From UBA6770 sp965661115 (lineage in GTDB: Bacteria > Bacteroidota > Bacteroidia > Flavobacteriales_G > Salibacteraceae): a DNA stretch of 9,756 nucleotides. Position 1 is the first letter of the stretch. The number at the start of each line of letters is the position of its first letter. Of the stretch, positions 1 through 6,273 are shown piece after piece. Position numbers and translations under genes: made by a program. The notes under the pieces are model-generated. The model was not told where the DNA came from. It did not search any database and saw nothing but the letters and a program-made list of their open reading frames with translations. Where the stretch lies: the NCBI GenBank assembly GCA_965661115.1, contig CBFICO010000094.1, positions 1 to 9,756 on the forward strand, in the 5' to 3' direction.

Positions 1-19
1 TTTCGCCTCAAATTATTAC

Positions 20-52
20 AAAAAAAAAGACTCTGCAATGAAAGAGAGTCTT
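20..52 (-). terminator. Rho-independent terminator of tRNA-Lys
   Basis: Read on the minus strand, an 8-bp stem (27-34 with 45-52, core GACTCT/AGAGTC) closes a 10-nt loop and runs into about nine U residues (28 down to 20). It lies 17 nt downstream of the tRNA 3' end. The plus-strand orientation lacks a comparable T tract, so it appears to work in one direction only. Confidence 0.85.
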
Positions 53-68
53 CTTTAAATCAACTTAG

Positions 69-141
69 TGACCTGGCTGAGGCTCGAACTCAGGACCCTC
101 TCCTTAAAAGGGAGATGCTCTACCAACTGAGCTACCAGGTC
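69..141 (-). tRNA. tRNA-Lys (anticodon TTT)
   Basis: The reverse complement folds as a 73-nt cloverleaf. The acceptor stem is GACCTGG/CCAGGTC with discriminator A at position 69. The D arm contains AGCTCAGTTGGTAGAGC. The anticodon stem is TCTCC/GGAGA around the loop CTTTTAA, giving anticodon TTT (lysine, AAA/AAG codons). The T arm contains GTTCGAGCC. The 3' CCA is not encoded (the next bases are CTA), so it must be added after transcription. The gene has its own promoter and terminator and no neighbouring tRNA, so it appears to be a single-gene transcription unit, divergent from aroK. Confidence 0.97.
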
Positions 142-156
142 TCGTAATTGAGGCGG

Positions 157-187
157 CAAATATATAATTCTCTTTTCGTAGAGCAAT
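157..187 (-). promoter_or_regulatory. Bacteroidota-type promoter of tRNA-Lys
   Basis: On the minus strand, ATTG (187-184) is followed by exactly 19 nt and then TATATTTG (164-157). This matches the TTTG-N19-21-TAnnTTTG promoter pattern known for Bacteroidota, with a perfect -7 box and one mismatch at -33. The expected start of transcription lies near 150, about 9 nt before the mature tRNA end at 141. This is the best promoter in the window. Confidence 0.75.
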
Positions 188-258
188 GACCAATTTTTAC
201 TTTTTTTTCTTCGAATTTGTATTGTATTGTAATTCTTGATTTTAGCTTCTTTTGTGGT

Positions 259-771
259 ATGAAAATTTACCTAATTGGTCTTTCTGGAACTGGAAAATCG
301 CGCATCGGAAAGCAGCTTGCGAAGCGCTTAAACTGCAATTTTGTGGATACAGATGCAGAAATTGAAAGAATAACTGGTAAATCGATAGAGCAGATTTTTG
401 AGCAAGAAGGAGAGTCTGCATTTAGAAGAATGGAATTGAGATTTTTTGAAACAACCCTGAAACCGAGTAACAACGATTTGGTAATTTCAACTGGAGGTGG
501 GTTTCCTTGTTTCCATAATTTAATAAATGAAATTTTAGAGGATGGCACGGTAGTTCACTTTTCACTGCCTCAAAAAATATTGATTAGCAGATTAAACAAC
601 TCTTACAGAAGACCATTACTGAGTGGAAATGCCGAATTGGAGTTAAAGCAGCAATGGGAAGCAAGAAAGCATCTGTACTCTCAGGCTCATATTGAACTAA
701 GCACAATGGATTGGGATAAAACCAAACTAGAAAGTTTGGCTGAGAGGCTATTGCAAATAAGCTCCGTCTGA
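259..771 (+). CDS. aroK: Shikimate kinase
   Basis: Phosphorylates shikimate to shikimate 3-phosphate with ATP in the chorismate pathway (cytosol). The 170-residue product has the usual length. The Walker A/P-loop GLSGTGKS is at residues 7-14. The shikimate-binding Asp32 lies in VDTDAEIE, Arg56 in EGESAFRR, and the GGG motif at 79-81. The lid contains Arg118 in YRRPLL, and the second substrate arginine is Arg136. These residues line up one by one with the known catalytic set of the family. The frame is open back to 217, but the ATG at 259 places the P-loop at the normal distance from the N terminus, so I chose it. No clear promoter or Shine-Dalgarno sequence was found; three TTGTA repeats lie at 217-231. 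Its last 24 nt overlap the 3' end of the opposing phosphoribosyltransferase gene. Confidence 0.95.
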   Translation: MKIYLIGLSGTGKSRIGKQLAKRLNCNFVDTDAEIERITGKSIEQIFEQEGESAFRRMELRFFETTLKPSNNDLVISTGGGFPCFHNLINEILEDGTVVHFSLPQKILISRLNNSYRRPLLSGNAELELKQQWEARKHLYSQAHIELSTMDWDKTKLESLAERLLQISSV

Positions 772-1251
772 TTGACCCAGAACAACTTTTATATGTTCTT
801 GTAACGTAGTAGCTAATGAAAGACCAACAAAATCAGCAGTAATAGGGTATCGGTGATGTTCGCGATTTACCAATATGGCTGTTTTTAACATTTTTGGTTC
901 GTGCTGTAAAATAAAGGACACCGCATAGGCTAATGTTTTCCCAGAATTGAGTACGTCATCTATCAAAACAACAGCATTGTTTTTTAATGATTCACAGTTT
1001 TTGATAACTATGTCTTCAGATAAAGGCTTGTCTTTGTTCAGTTTTAATTCTTGAATCGATAAGTCAAAAGAAGCTTCCCTTTCGATGATTTTGTGTAGGC
1101 GCTTGGCAAAATCAAAACCTTTACCACTGATTCCAACAAGGGTAAGTGATTTTTCTTGATAGCAACTTTCATGGATTTCATGAGCAATACGTTCAATTTT
1201 AGCTCTAATTTCTTTGCTACTCAGAATTTTATTTCCTAGTTCTTTTTTCAC
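748..1251 (-). CDS. PyrR-like phosphoribosyltransferase
   Basis: A type I phosphoribosyltransferase of 167 residues. The PRPP-binding motif VVLIDDVLNSGKT is at 94-106. The segment from LVNREHHRYPITADFVG (127-143) onwards strongly resembles the PyrR family (VDRGHRELPIxxDFVG). PyrR proteins are uracil phosphoribosyltransferases that in Firmicutes also regulate pyr mRNA. Whether this one regulates anything is unknown: no pyr genes or attenuator are visible nearby. The PRPP loop carries Asn-Ser-Gly-Lys-Thr where PyrR usually has Tyr/Phe-Thr-Gly-Arg-Thr, so the nucleobase specificity is open. The start is GTG; an in-frame stop lies 21-24 nt upstream and no ATG occurs in the N-terminal region. It lies 21 nt downstream of the methyltransferase gene on the same strand, probably as an operon. 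It overlaps the aroK 3' end by 24 nt tail to tail. Confidence 0.85.
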   Translation of the reverse strand: MKKELGNKILSSKEIRAKIERIAHEIHESCYQEKSLTLVGISGKGFDFAKRLHKIIEREASFDLSIQELKLNKDKPLSEDIVIKNCESLKNNAVVLIDDVLNSGKTLAYAVSFILQHEPKMLKTAILVNREHHRYPITADFVGLSLATTLQEHIKVVLGQSDGAYLQ

Positions 1252-1255
1252 GAGT

Positions 1256-1263
1256 CAAATGTA
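1256..1263 (-). promoter_or_regulatory. Possible -7 box before the phosphoribosyltransferase
   Basis: TACATTTG on the minus strand matches TAnnTTTG exactly and ends 4 nt before the GTG start, which would give a nearly leaderless transcript. No TTTG-like -33 element sits 19-21 nt upstream, so this may be a chance match; the gene is probably also read from the methyltransferase promoter. Confidence 0.2.
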
Positions 1264-1272
1264 GTAAATGAG

Positions 1273-1863
1273 TTACTTAGGAGCTATCTTAATGAACAAC
1301 TCAAAATTTTGTCGCGGAGGAATGGAATTGTATGCGGTTTCCATAATTTGGACATCAAAATGTTGAGAAAAGAGTGGTAGGTAATCTTCTTTAAATCCAC
1401 CAAATGGAGGATGGTCGGTAAAAAGTTCTTTCTGAAATAATAAGCCAACTAATAATCCATTCGGATTAAGCAGTTCGTGCATTTTTTCCGTATATGCCTC
1501 GCGCATTTTTGGATTGAGTGCACAGAAGAAAGTTTGCTCAAGTATTAGGTCAAATTTCCCTTCAAAATCGAAAAAATCCTTGTTTATAATTTGCTTTTCG
1601 TTCAAGGATGGTATCCGCTTTTTGATCCTGGTACATGCTTCTTTTGAAATATCAACAATCCATACATTTTTGAACCCTTGTTGCACCAAGTATTCTGCCT
1701 CGTATGCATTGCCTGCTCCTGGAATTAGAATTTTAAGGTTTTTATTTTCTATAGTATCGATGTACTCTTTGAGTGGAGTGGAAGGATAACCAATATCCCA
1801 GCCAATTTCATCCGACACATATCTACTGTCCCAATATTTTGCTCCTAAATTTGGAATACCCAT
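1273..1863 (-). CDS. TPMT-family SAM-dependent methyltransferase
   Basis: A 196-residue class I methyltransferase of the thiopurine S-methyltransferase (TPMT)/thiocyanate methyltransferase type. The family N-terminal signature is present as YWDSRY (10-15) and GWDIGYPSTPL (21-31). The SAM-binding loop is PGAGNAYEAE (48-57), followed by the acidic strand-2 end VDIS (70-73). FDLILEQTFFCALNP (104-118) is the typical motif after strand 4. Bacterial members methylate sulfur, selenium, thiocyanate or halide nucleophiles, but the true substrate here is not known. The ATG at 1863 fits the family N terminus. The gene begins directly at the truncated end of a response-regulator fragment and is followed 21 nt later by the phosphoribosyltransferase, so the two are probably cotranscribed. 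No convincing promoter was found in front of it. Confidence 0.88.
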   Translation of the reverse strand: MGIPNLGAKYWDSRYVSDEIGWDIGYPSTPLKEYIDTIENKNLKILIPGAGNAYEAEYLVQQGFKNVWIVDISKEACTRIKKRIPSLNEKQIINKDFFDFEGKFDLILEQTFFCALNPKMREAYTEKMHELLNPNGLLVGLLFQKELFTDHPPFGGFKEDYLPLFSQHFDVQIMETAYNSIPPRQNFELFIKIAPK

Positions 1864-1864
1864 T

Positions 1865-2027
1865 GTCTAAATTTTGTTTTTCAACTTCAATAAGCGATTG
1901 CTCCCCAGATTCAACCGATGCGCAAACTTCATAGTCCATATCCGTAAGCAGTTTTTTTTAGCAAAAATGCCATCGTCATTTCATCCTCAACAATGAGTAT
2001 TTTAGCTTTATGTTGCTGCTCTAACAT
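1865..2027 (-). pseudogene. Truncated, frameshifted response-regulator receiver domain
   Basis: From an ATG at 2027 the minus strand encodes MLEQQHKAKILIVEDEM and continues to LLKK, then leaves frame at a run of eight A (T on plus, 1952-1959). Read as written it ends in TGA after 32 codons. Removing one A restores LLTDMDYEVCASVESGEQS and a further dozen residues to 1865. This is a clear CheY-like receiver N terminus, with the acidic pocket Glu-Asp in IVEDE, helix 1, strand 2 (YEVCASV) and helix 2 (SGEQSLIEV). The match stops just before the phosphoacceptor Asp, where the methyltransferase ATG begins, so about two thirds of the domain and any output domain are missing. The homopolymer shift could be a sequencing error, but the truncation stands independently. 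It is probably a decaying remnant of a LytTR- or PAS-type regulator. Confidence 0.8.
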
Positions 2028-2052
2028 AATTAATACGAAACTAGATTTTTTT

Positions 2053-2532
2053 ATGATGAATCAGATGAATAATACCATTAAGACAAATAGGATAGTCAAT
2101 ACGTACGTATTCATTTTTTTGTTCGCTTTAATCGTTCTGAATGGTTGTTCCACTTCAAGTAATAGGCAAAGTCCGTCTAAAATTATTGAAACTGCAATGT
2201 TGGAACAACAAAACAGTTGGAATACAGGAGATATAGAAGGATTTATGCAGTGGTATTGGAAAAATGATTCCTTGAAATTTGTTTCTAAAAATGGCATCAG
2301 TTACGGTTGGCAGAAAGTATTGGATAACTACAAAAAAGGTTATCCGACCCAAGAAAAAATGGGTACACTAAAGTTTGACTTATTGCACATTTCAGAAGCT
2401 GATCAATCTGCTACGGTTGTGGGTAAATGGAATTTGAGCTATACCAATAAACCAGATGTAGGAGGCTATTTTACCTTACTCTGGAAGAATAAGAAAGAAG
2501 GCTGGAGAATAGTAATTGACCACACTAGTTAG
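2053..2532 (+). CDS. SnoaL-like (DUF4440) lipoprotein
   Basis: A 159-residue predicted lipoprotein. A basic start (KTNR) is followed by a hydrophobic stretch and the lipobox LNGC, with Cys32 as the likely lipidated residue. The mature part resembles the DUF4440/SnoaL-like NTF2 fold: QQNSWNTGDIEGFMQWY, then GWQKVLDNYKKGYPTQEKMG, then a C terminus ending in GWRIVIDHTS. Such domains are cone-shaped and bind small molecules; no enzymatic function can be assigned. The frame is open from 1993, but a start there would put about 51 residues before the lipobox and overlap the receiver remnant, so I prefer ATG 2053 (ATG 2056 or 2065 are also possible). The stop overlaps the stop of the opposing channel gene by 8 nt. 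A 14-bp palindrome lies within the signal-peptide codons. Confidence 0.82.
   Translation: MMNQMNNTIKTNRIVNTYVFIFLFALIVLNGCSTSSNRQSPSKIIETAMLEQQNSWNTGDIEGFMQWYWKNDSLKFVSKNGISYGWQKVLDNYKKGYPTQEKMGTLKFDLLHISEADQSATVVGKWNLSYTNKPDVGGYFTLLWKNKKEGWRIVIDHTS
2098..2111. repeat. 14-bp perfect palindrome
   Basis: AATACGTACGTATT is identical to its reverse complement with no spacer. It lies 45 nt inside the lipoprotein gene, in the codons for the start of the signal peptide. It could be a binding site for a dimeric regulator, or simply chance in AT-rich DNA. No second copy was noticed in the window. Confidence 0.35.
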
Positions 2533-3781
2533 CTATCAAACCTTTAAAATCAGAGCCACTTGGGTTTTGGAATAATTCAATATCAAAATAACCAGCAACA
2601 GCCAATATATGATCGAAAATATCTGCTTGAATTCCTTCGTAATTCACCCAGTTTTTATCAGCACTAAAGCAGTAAACTTCAAGCGGTAAGCCATTGGGTG
2701 TTGGTTCTAATTGCCTAACCATACAGGTTAAATTGGTATTTACTTGCGGGTGTTTTTTTAAGTACTGCTGAATGTAGGCTCTAAATAATCCAACATTGGT
2801 TAACCTTCTGCCATTTACTGCAACTGAAGCATTTTTGACGGCCGTGTTGTTGTGTTCGGCTATTTCTTCAACTTTTGAAGTAATGTACTGCTCCAAGTAA
2901 TCCACTTGCTTCATTTTGTCAATCAATTGATTGTCGCAAACTTTTATAGAATTAACGGCTACAAACACTTTTCGTTTTATTCTGCGCCCGCCACTTTCTT
3001 GCATAGCGCGCCAGTTTTTAAAAGAGTTGGAAATAAACGCGTAAGTCGGAACAGTTGTAACGGTATTATCAAAGTTCTTAACCTTTACTGTGTTTAGGTT
3101 GATTTCTAACACGTCACCATCTGCTCCGTAACTTTCAACGCTAACCCAATCTCCCACACGCACCATATCGTTAGAAGCCAATTGAATACTAGCTACAAAG
3201 CCTAAAATAGAGTCTCTAAAAACTAATATCAAAACGGCGGTTAACGCACCCAAAGCGCTAAACAAGTACATCGGACTTTTATCTATTATAATACTGACAA
3301 CCAGTATGGTAGCTACTCCATAATTAAAAATAGTGACAACTTGTCGATAGCTGTTTAGCGGTTTGTCTTTAAATGCGTTTTTTGATTCCAAAACCTGTTG
3401 CATAGATTTTAGAATTGCATTAATAATTGTGGCGGTGATAGCGATTACATAAATGTTGGTTCCGCCAATTACGAAGGCTTGTAGTGTTCCTAAGTGGGCT
3501 AAAACAACATCGTCGAATGCATAAATAGCAAGAGCTGGAAAGAGGTAACTCAATTTTCTGAATACTCGATTTTCTAAAAAGATATCGTCATAATTGGTTT
3601 TGGATTTTTTGGTGAGTTGATTTACAATCCTCAAAAACACCCCTCGACCCAATAGATGAAGCATTGACGCTAAAAAGAACAACAAAAAGATGAGCACAAC
3701 TGAGCGTGTAAACGAAGCCCAAAAATCAGAAAGCCCTTGGTTAATTAAGAAATCGTAAAGTGGTGTAAAATCGCCTGTCAT
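2525..3781 (-). CDS. ybdG: MscS-family mechanosensitive channel, YbdG-like
   Basis: An inner-membrane channel that opens under membrane tension and releases solutes on osmotic downshock. The 418-residue length matches E. coli YbdG (about 415). Hydrophobic segments lie near residues 27-46, 77-92, 100-124 and 147-166, followed by the pore-lining helix at about 170-200 (PMYLFSALGALTAVLILVFRD, quoted only in part: it continues to SIQLAS). The beta domain has VRVGDWV, GADGDVLEINLNTVKV and SFKNWRAMQESGGRRIKR, the last being typical of the YbdG branch rather than classical MscS. The frame is open to a TTG at 3808, which would overlap tamL; the ATG at 3781, 10 nt after the tamL stop, is the better start. 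It is probably cotranscribed with tamL, and its 3' end overlaps the opposing lipoprotein gene by 8 nt. Confidence 0.9.
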   Translation of the reverse strand: MTGDFTPLYDFLINQGLSDFWASFTRSVVLIFLLFFLASMLHLLGRGVFLRIVNQLTKKSKTNYDDIFLENRVFRKLSYLFPALAIYAFDDVVLAHLGTLQAFVIGGTNIYVIAITATIINAILKSMQQVLESKNAFKDKPLNSYRQVVTIFNYGVATILVVSIIIDKSPMYLFSALGALTAVLILVFRDSILGFVASIQLASNDMVRVGDWVSVESYGADGDVLEINLNTVKVKNFDNTVTTVPTYAFISNSFKNWRAMQESGGRRIKRKVFVAVNSIKVCDNQLIDKMKQVDYLEQYITSKVEEIAEHNNTAVKNASVAVNGRRLTNVGLFRAYIQQYLKKHPQVNTNLTCMVRQLEPTPNGLPLEVYCFSADKNWVNYEGIQADIFDHILAVAGYFDIELFQNPSGSDFKGLIAN

Positions 3782-3791
3782 TGTTTTAGTT

Positions 3792-6209
3792 TTAGAATGG
3801 GTAACCAATACCTAGGTTAAAGTTAATTCCGTATCTATATTTTCTATTATTCCATGATTCAAAATTGGATTTTGGCTCCCAAAACCATCGCTCACCTACA
3901 GCCAAACTGGGGTCCCTACCTTTAAAACCAAAATCTCCACGAATTATAAAAAAGTCGAGGTCAATTCTGAGTCCTGTTCCAATGCCAATTGCTAATTCTT
4001 TGTAAAATCGGTTTACATTAAACTCGGCATTAGGTCGCAGCGGATCTTTTTCACGGAGCCATACGTTACCCAAATCAGCAAAGAACGCCCCTTCTAGTCC
4101 GTCAACAATATCAAATCGGTATTCTATGTTTCCTTCTAAAATCGCCTCTCCAATTCTGTCAATGGTGTTCAATGAATCTACAGCTGGCAACCCACCTGGG
4201 CCAAGAGTTCTTGCTACCCAAGCTCTATTGGTGTTGGCACCACCACCAAAAAACGATTTTTCGAAAGGCAGTACGTTTAAATTGGTTAATGGAATTCCTA
4301 ATCCGCCATACAAGCGGTAAATAATATTGGTATTCTTGGTAAGCACGTTATGTAATCTTAAATCACTTTCAAGTTTTACGTATTGAGCATAACGGATTCC
4401 AAATTTGCTATAGTAACCTTCGGCGGGGTCTGCGGTTGTGCCTATTAAATTGTCGAGTGTATGCAAGATATTTCCCGCACTTTCAATTTCTGCCTTAAAA
4501 AATACATAGTTCCTATCATCTGATACTTGGTTGGTAAAGGTGTACTCCAAATTAGTGGCGGCAATAAGGTGATCTTGGTAGGAGTTAATCAACAAAGAGT
4601 TTCCCGTCGCGCGTAATCTGTTTTCGAACGCGGTATCTTTTTGTATGCGCACAAAACTTAAGTCAAGTGGACTATAAACAAAGCCGTGACGTCTGCTTAA
4701 GAACCAATTGTAGCGGTAAGATATGTTGAATACGTCTCGGTCAAAAGAACCTCTGTATTGGTAATTGTAAGCTGTGCCAATTTCAGTACTCGGGTTAGAG
4801 TAGTTGGGAATAATCGATCTGAATTTCGGGATAAGTAAATCGGGTACTTTAAGGGTTACATCAGCTCCATATTCCAGCGTGTTGAATGGCAGTGCTTCGT
4901 TAATTTGTTCGGTTTGATCCTCGAATAAATCGTTGTTGGTTTGCTGTGCTTCTAGTCCGCCAAATACACCAATGTTAAGTGCTTCTGCTCCTTTAAAAGT
5001 GTTTTTATTAGTGAAGTTTACCCTTGAATTAACCCCTAAGTTTCCACCTCGGTTTGTGCCCTCTGTCTCGAAACTTATACTGTACCTCGGACTCATAGAA
5101 AGCGTAATGATTGCAATCAAGTCTGTACCATTAGGATTTGCTGGGTCTGGATTTACCTCAATGTTTATAGTGCTAAAAACACCTAAAGCAGACAATCTGC
5201 TGTAGGTGTATTCTATGTTTTTTAGTCGGTACAAATCGCCTTTATCGAAAAAGATAGAACGTGCAATTACTTTGGGGCGAATTACATTTCCTGCGTAATT
5301 CACAAAATCATATCCCTTAAACTTTAAAGTGTCTTCTGCTGCTATGATCGCTTCGTTTCCAGCTGATTTTACAATGATTTGCTTGATGTAAAACTTCTGG
5401 TGATTGGTTTGGATTAGCGTATCAGTCCCAGTGGCTGTTTTTCTTTTCTCTGTTGAGTTTTTAATATTAATCTGGTAGTTTACTTTGTGATTTCCAAGGT
5501 GTGTATCCACTTTGTATTCGATATACTGCCGACCAAAATTGTAATAGCCCCTATTTTTCATGAATTTGTCCATTTTTTCGCGCTCGTCAGACAGGTTGTA
5601 TTCATCGTAATTTGACCCTCTTTTTATACTTAGATTTTTGGAGTAATCTCTAATCACGGGCCTCAAGCTGTCATCGAAAATGGCGTATCCAATTTGTTTT
5701 ACCTCCCAGGGTTTTTTGGGCGTTAGGTTGTGATATACTGAAGCCTTTTGCTTTTTTATTTTCTTACCATTCCAATTGGTTTTTACCTTGTAAACTACAG
5801 AATCGCTTGCAGAAGCTTCAAAGTAGCCTTTCTTTTTGAGAAACAACTGCATTTGTTCAGTGCTTTGGGTTACTAATGTGGTATCTAAAATAACAGGAGG
5901 TTCACCTATACGTTTGATCCATTGCCTGAATTTATTTTCCTTTTTGCTACCAAAAGTGTACACCCGCAGGTGGAATTTATAGAAGCCCAGCAACTTGTTA
6001 TTTGGTCGCTGTTTTTTGATTTCTTCAACATCGTCCAAATCTATTTTTTTGGAAAAATCAGCTTTATCTTCTTTGCTGTCGTGGTTGTAATTTATCTCCG
6101 ATTTTTCAAGAAGATACTGTCCTTCAGTAAGTTGTTTATGGGGATTGCAACTCACCAAAAAAAGTACAGCAAATACCAGGGGTTTTATGGGGTTTAACAG
6201 CTTTTTCAA
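3792..6209 (-). CDS. tamL: Outer-membrane assembly lipoprotein TamL (BamA/TamA family)
   Basis: An Omp85-family protein of 805 residues. A short signal peptide ends in the lipobox LVSC (Cys21), which separates the Bacteroidota TamL type from non-lipidated TamA/BamA. POTRA-like periplasmic modules cover roughly residues 25-370. A C-terminal barrel from about 375 ends in a terminal Phe (GIGYPF), as expected for a beta-signal. The lid-loop motif, near residues 650-665, reads FFGGGANTNRAW instead of the VRGF of BamA. It is thought to work with TamB in inserting outer-membrane proteins; no tamB lies in this window. The start is TTG: the frame has an upstream stop and no ATG before the lipobox. A two-codon ORF (ATG CGT TGA) overlaps that TTG. 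It is divergent from the RNA methyltransferase gene across 64 nt and is followed after 10 nt by the channel gene. Confidence 0.9.
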   Translation of the reverse strand: MKKLLNPIKPLVFAVLFLVSCNPHKQLTEGQYLLEKSEINYNHDSKEDKADFSKKIDLDDVEEIKKQRPNNKLLGFYKFHLRVYTFGSKKENKFRQWIKRIGEPPVILDTTLVTQSTEQMQLFLKKKGYFEASASDSVVYKVKTNWNGKKIKKQKASVYHNLTPKKPWEVKQIGYAIFDDSLRPVIRDYSKNLSIKRGSNYDEYNLSDEREKMDKFMKNRGYYNFGRQYIEYKVDTHLGNHKVNYQINIKNSTEKRKTATGTDTLIQTNHQKFYIKQIIVKSAGNEAIIAAEDTLKFKGYDFVNYAGNVIRPKVIARSIFFDKGDLYRLKNIEYTYSRLSALGVFSTINIEVNPDPANPNGTDLIAIITLSMSPRYSISFETEGTNRGGNLGVNSRVNFTNKNTFKGAEALNIGVFGGLEAQQTNNDLFEDQTEQINEALPFNTLEYGADVTLKVPDLLIPKFRSIIPNYSNPSTEIGTAYNYQYRGSFDRDVFNISYRYNWFLSRRHGFVYSPLDLSFVRIQKDTAFENRLRATGNSLLINSYQDHLIAATNLEYTFTNQVSDDRNYVFFKAEIESAGNILHTLDNLIGTTADPAEGYYSKFGIRYAQYVKLESDLRLHNVLTKNTNIIYRLYGGLGIPLTNLNVLPFEKSFFGGGANTNRAWVARTLGPGGLPAVDSLNTIDRIGEAILEGNIEYRFDIVDGLEGAFFADLGNVWLREKDPLRPNAEFNVNRFYKELAIGIGTGLRIDLDFFIIRGDFGFKGRDPSLAVGERWFWEPKSNFESWNNRKYRYGINFNLGIGYPF

Positions 6210-6232
6210 CGCATGCCAACGGACTAAAGTTA

Positions 6233-6240
6233 TACCTTTG
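6233..6240 (+). promoter_or_regulatory. Possible -7 box of the SpoU-surE-lpxB operon
   Basis: TACCTTTG matches TAnnTTTG exactly and lies 33 nt before the GTG start, in the 64-nt divergent region where a promoter must exist. The -33 position (around 6208-6213) shows no TTTG, so recognition of the upstream half is unsupported. Confidence 0.45.
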
Positions 6241-6273
6241 CAATATTACTGAAATCTGCAATCTAAGAGGTCC

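Noticed and set aside
217..231. Three tandem TTGTA repeats before aroK
   Set aside because: Only 15 nt in AT-rich DNA; no function or copy elsewhere seen, so not listed as a feature.
216..254. Promoter for aroK (TTTG at 216-219, TTCTTTTG at 247-254)
   Set aside because: The spacing is 27 nt and the -7 box lacks the A of TAnnTTTG; no arrangement gives 19-21 nt.
217..258. N-terminal extension of shikimate kinase (14 extra residues from 217)
   Set aside because: The P-loop would be too far from the N terminus; ATG 259 gives the family-standard MKIYLIG start.
1993..2052. Longer start for the DUF4440 lipoprotein
   Set aside because: It would place 51 residues before the lipobox and run antisense over the receiver remnant; the upstream residues do not resemble a signal peptide.
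3782..3808. Channel gene start at TTG 3808
   Set aside because: It would overlap tamL and add nine polar residues; the ATG at 3781 fits better.
4126..5205. Plus-strand open frames opposite tamL
   Set aside because: They are shadows of the tamL coding frame, with no start context or recognisable domains.
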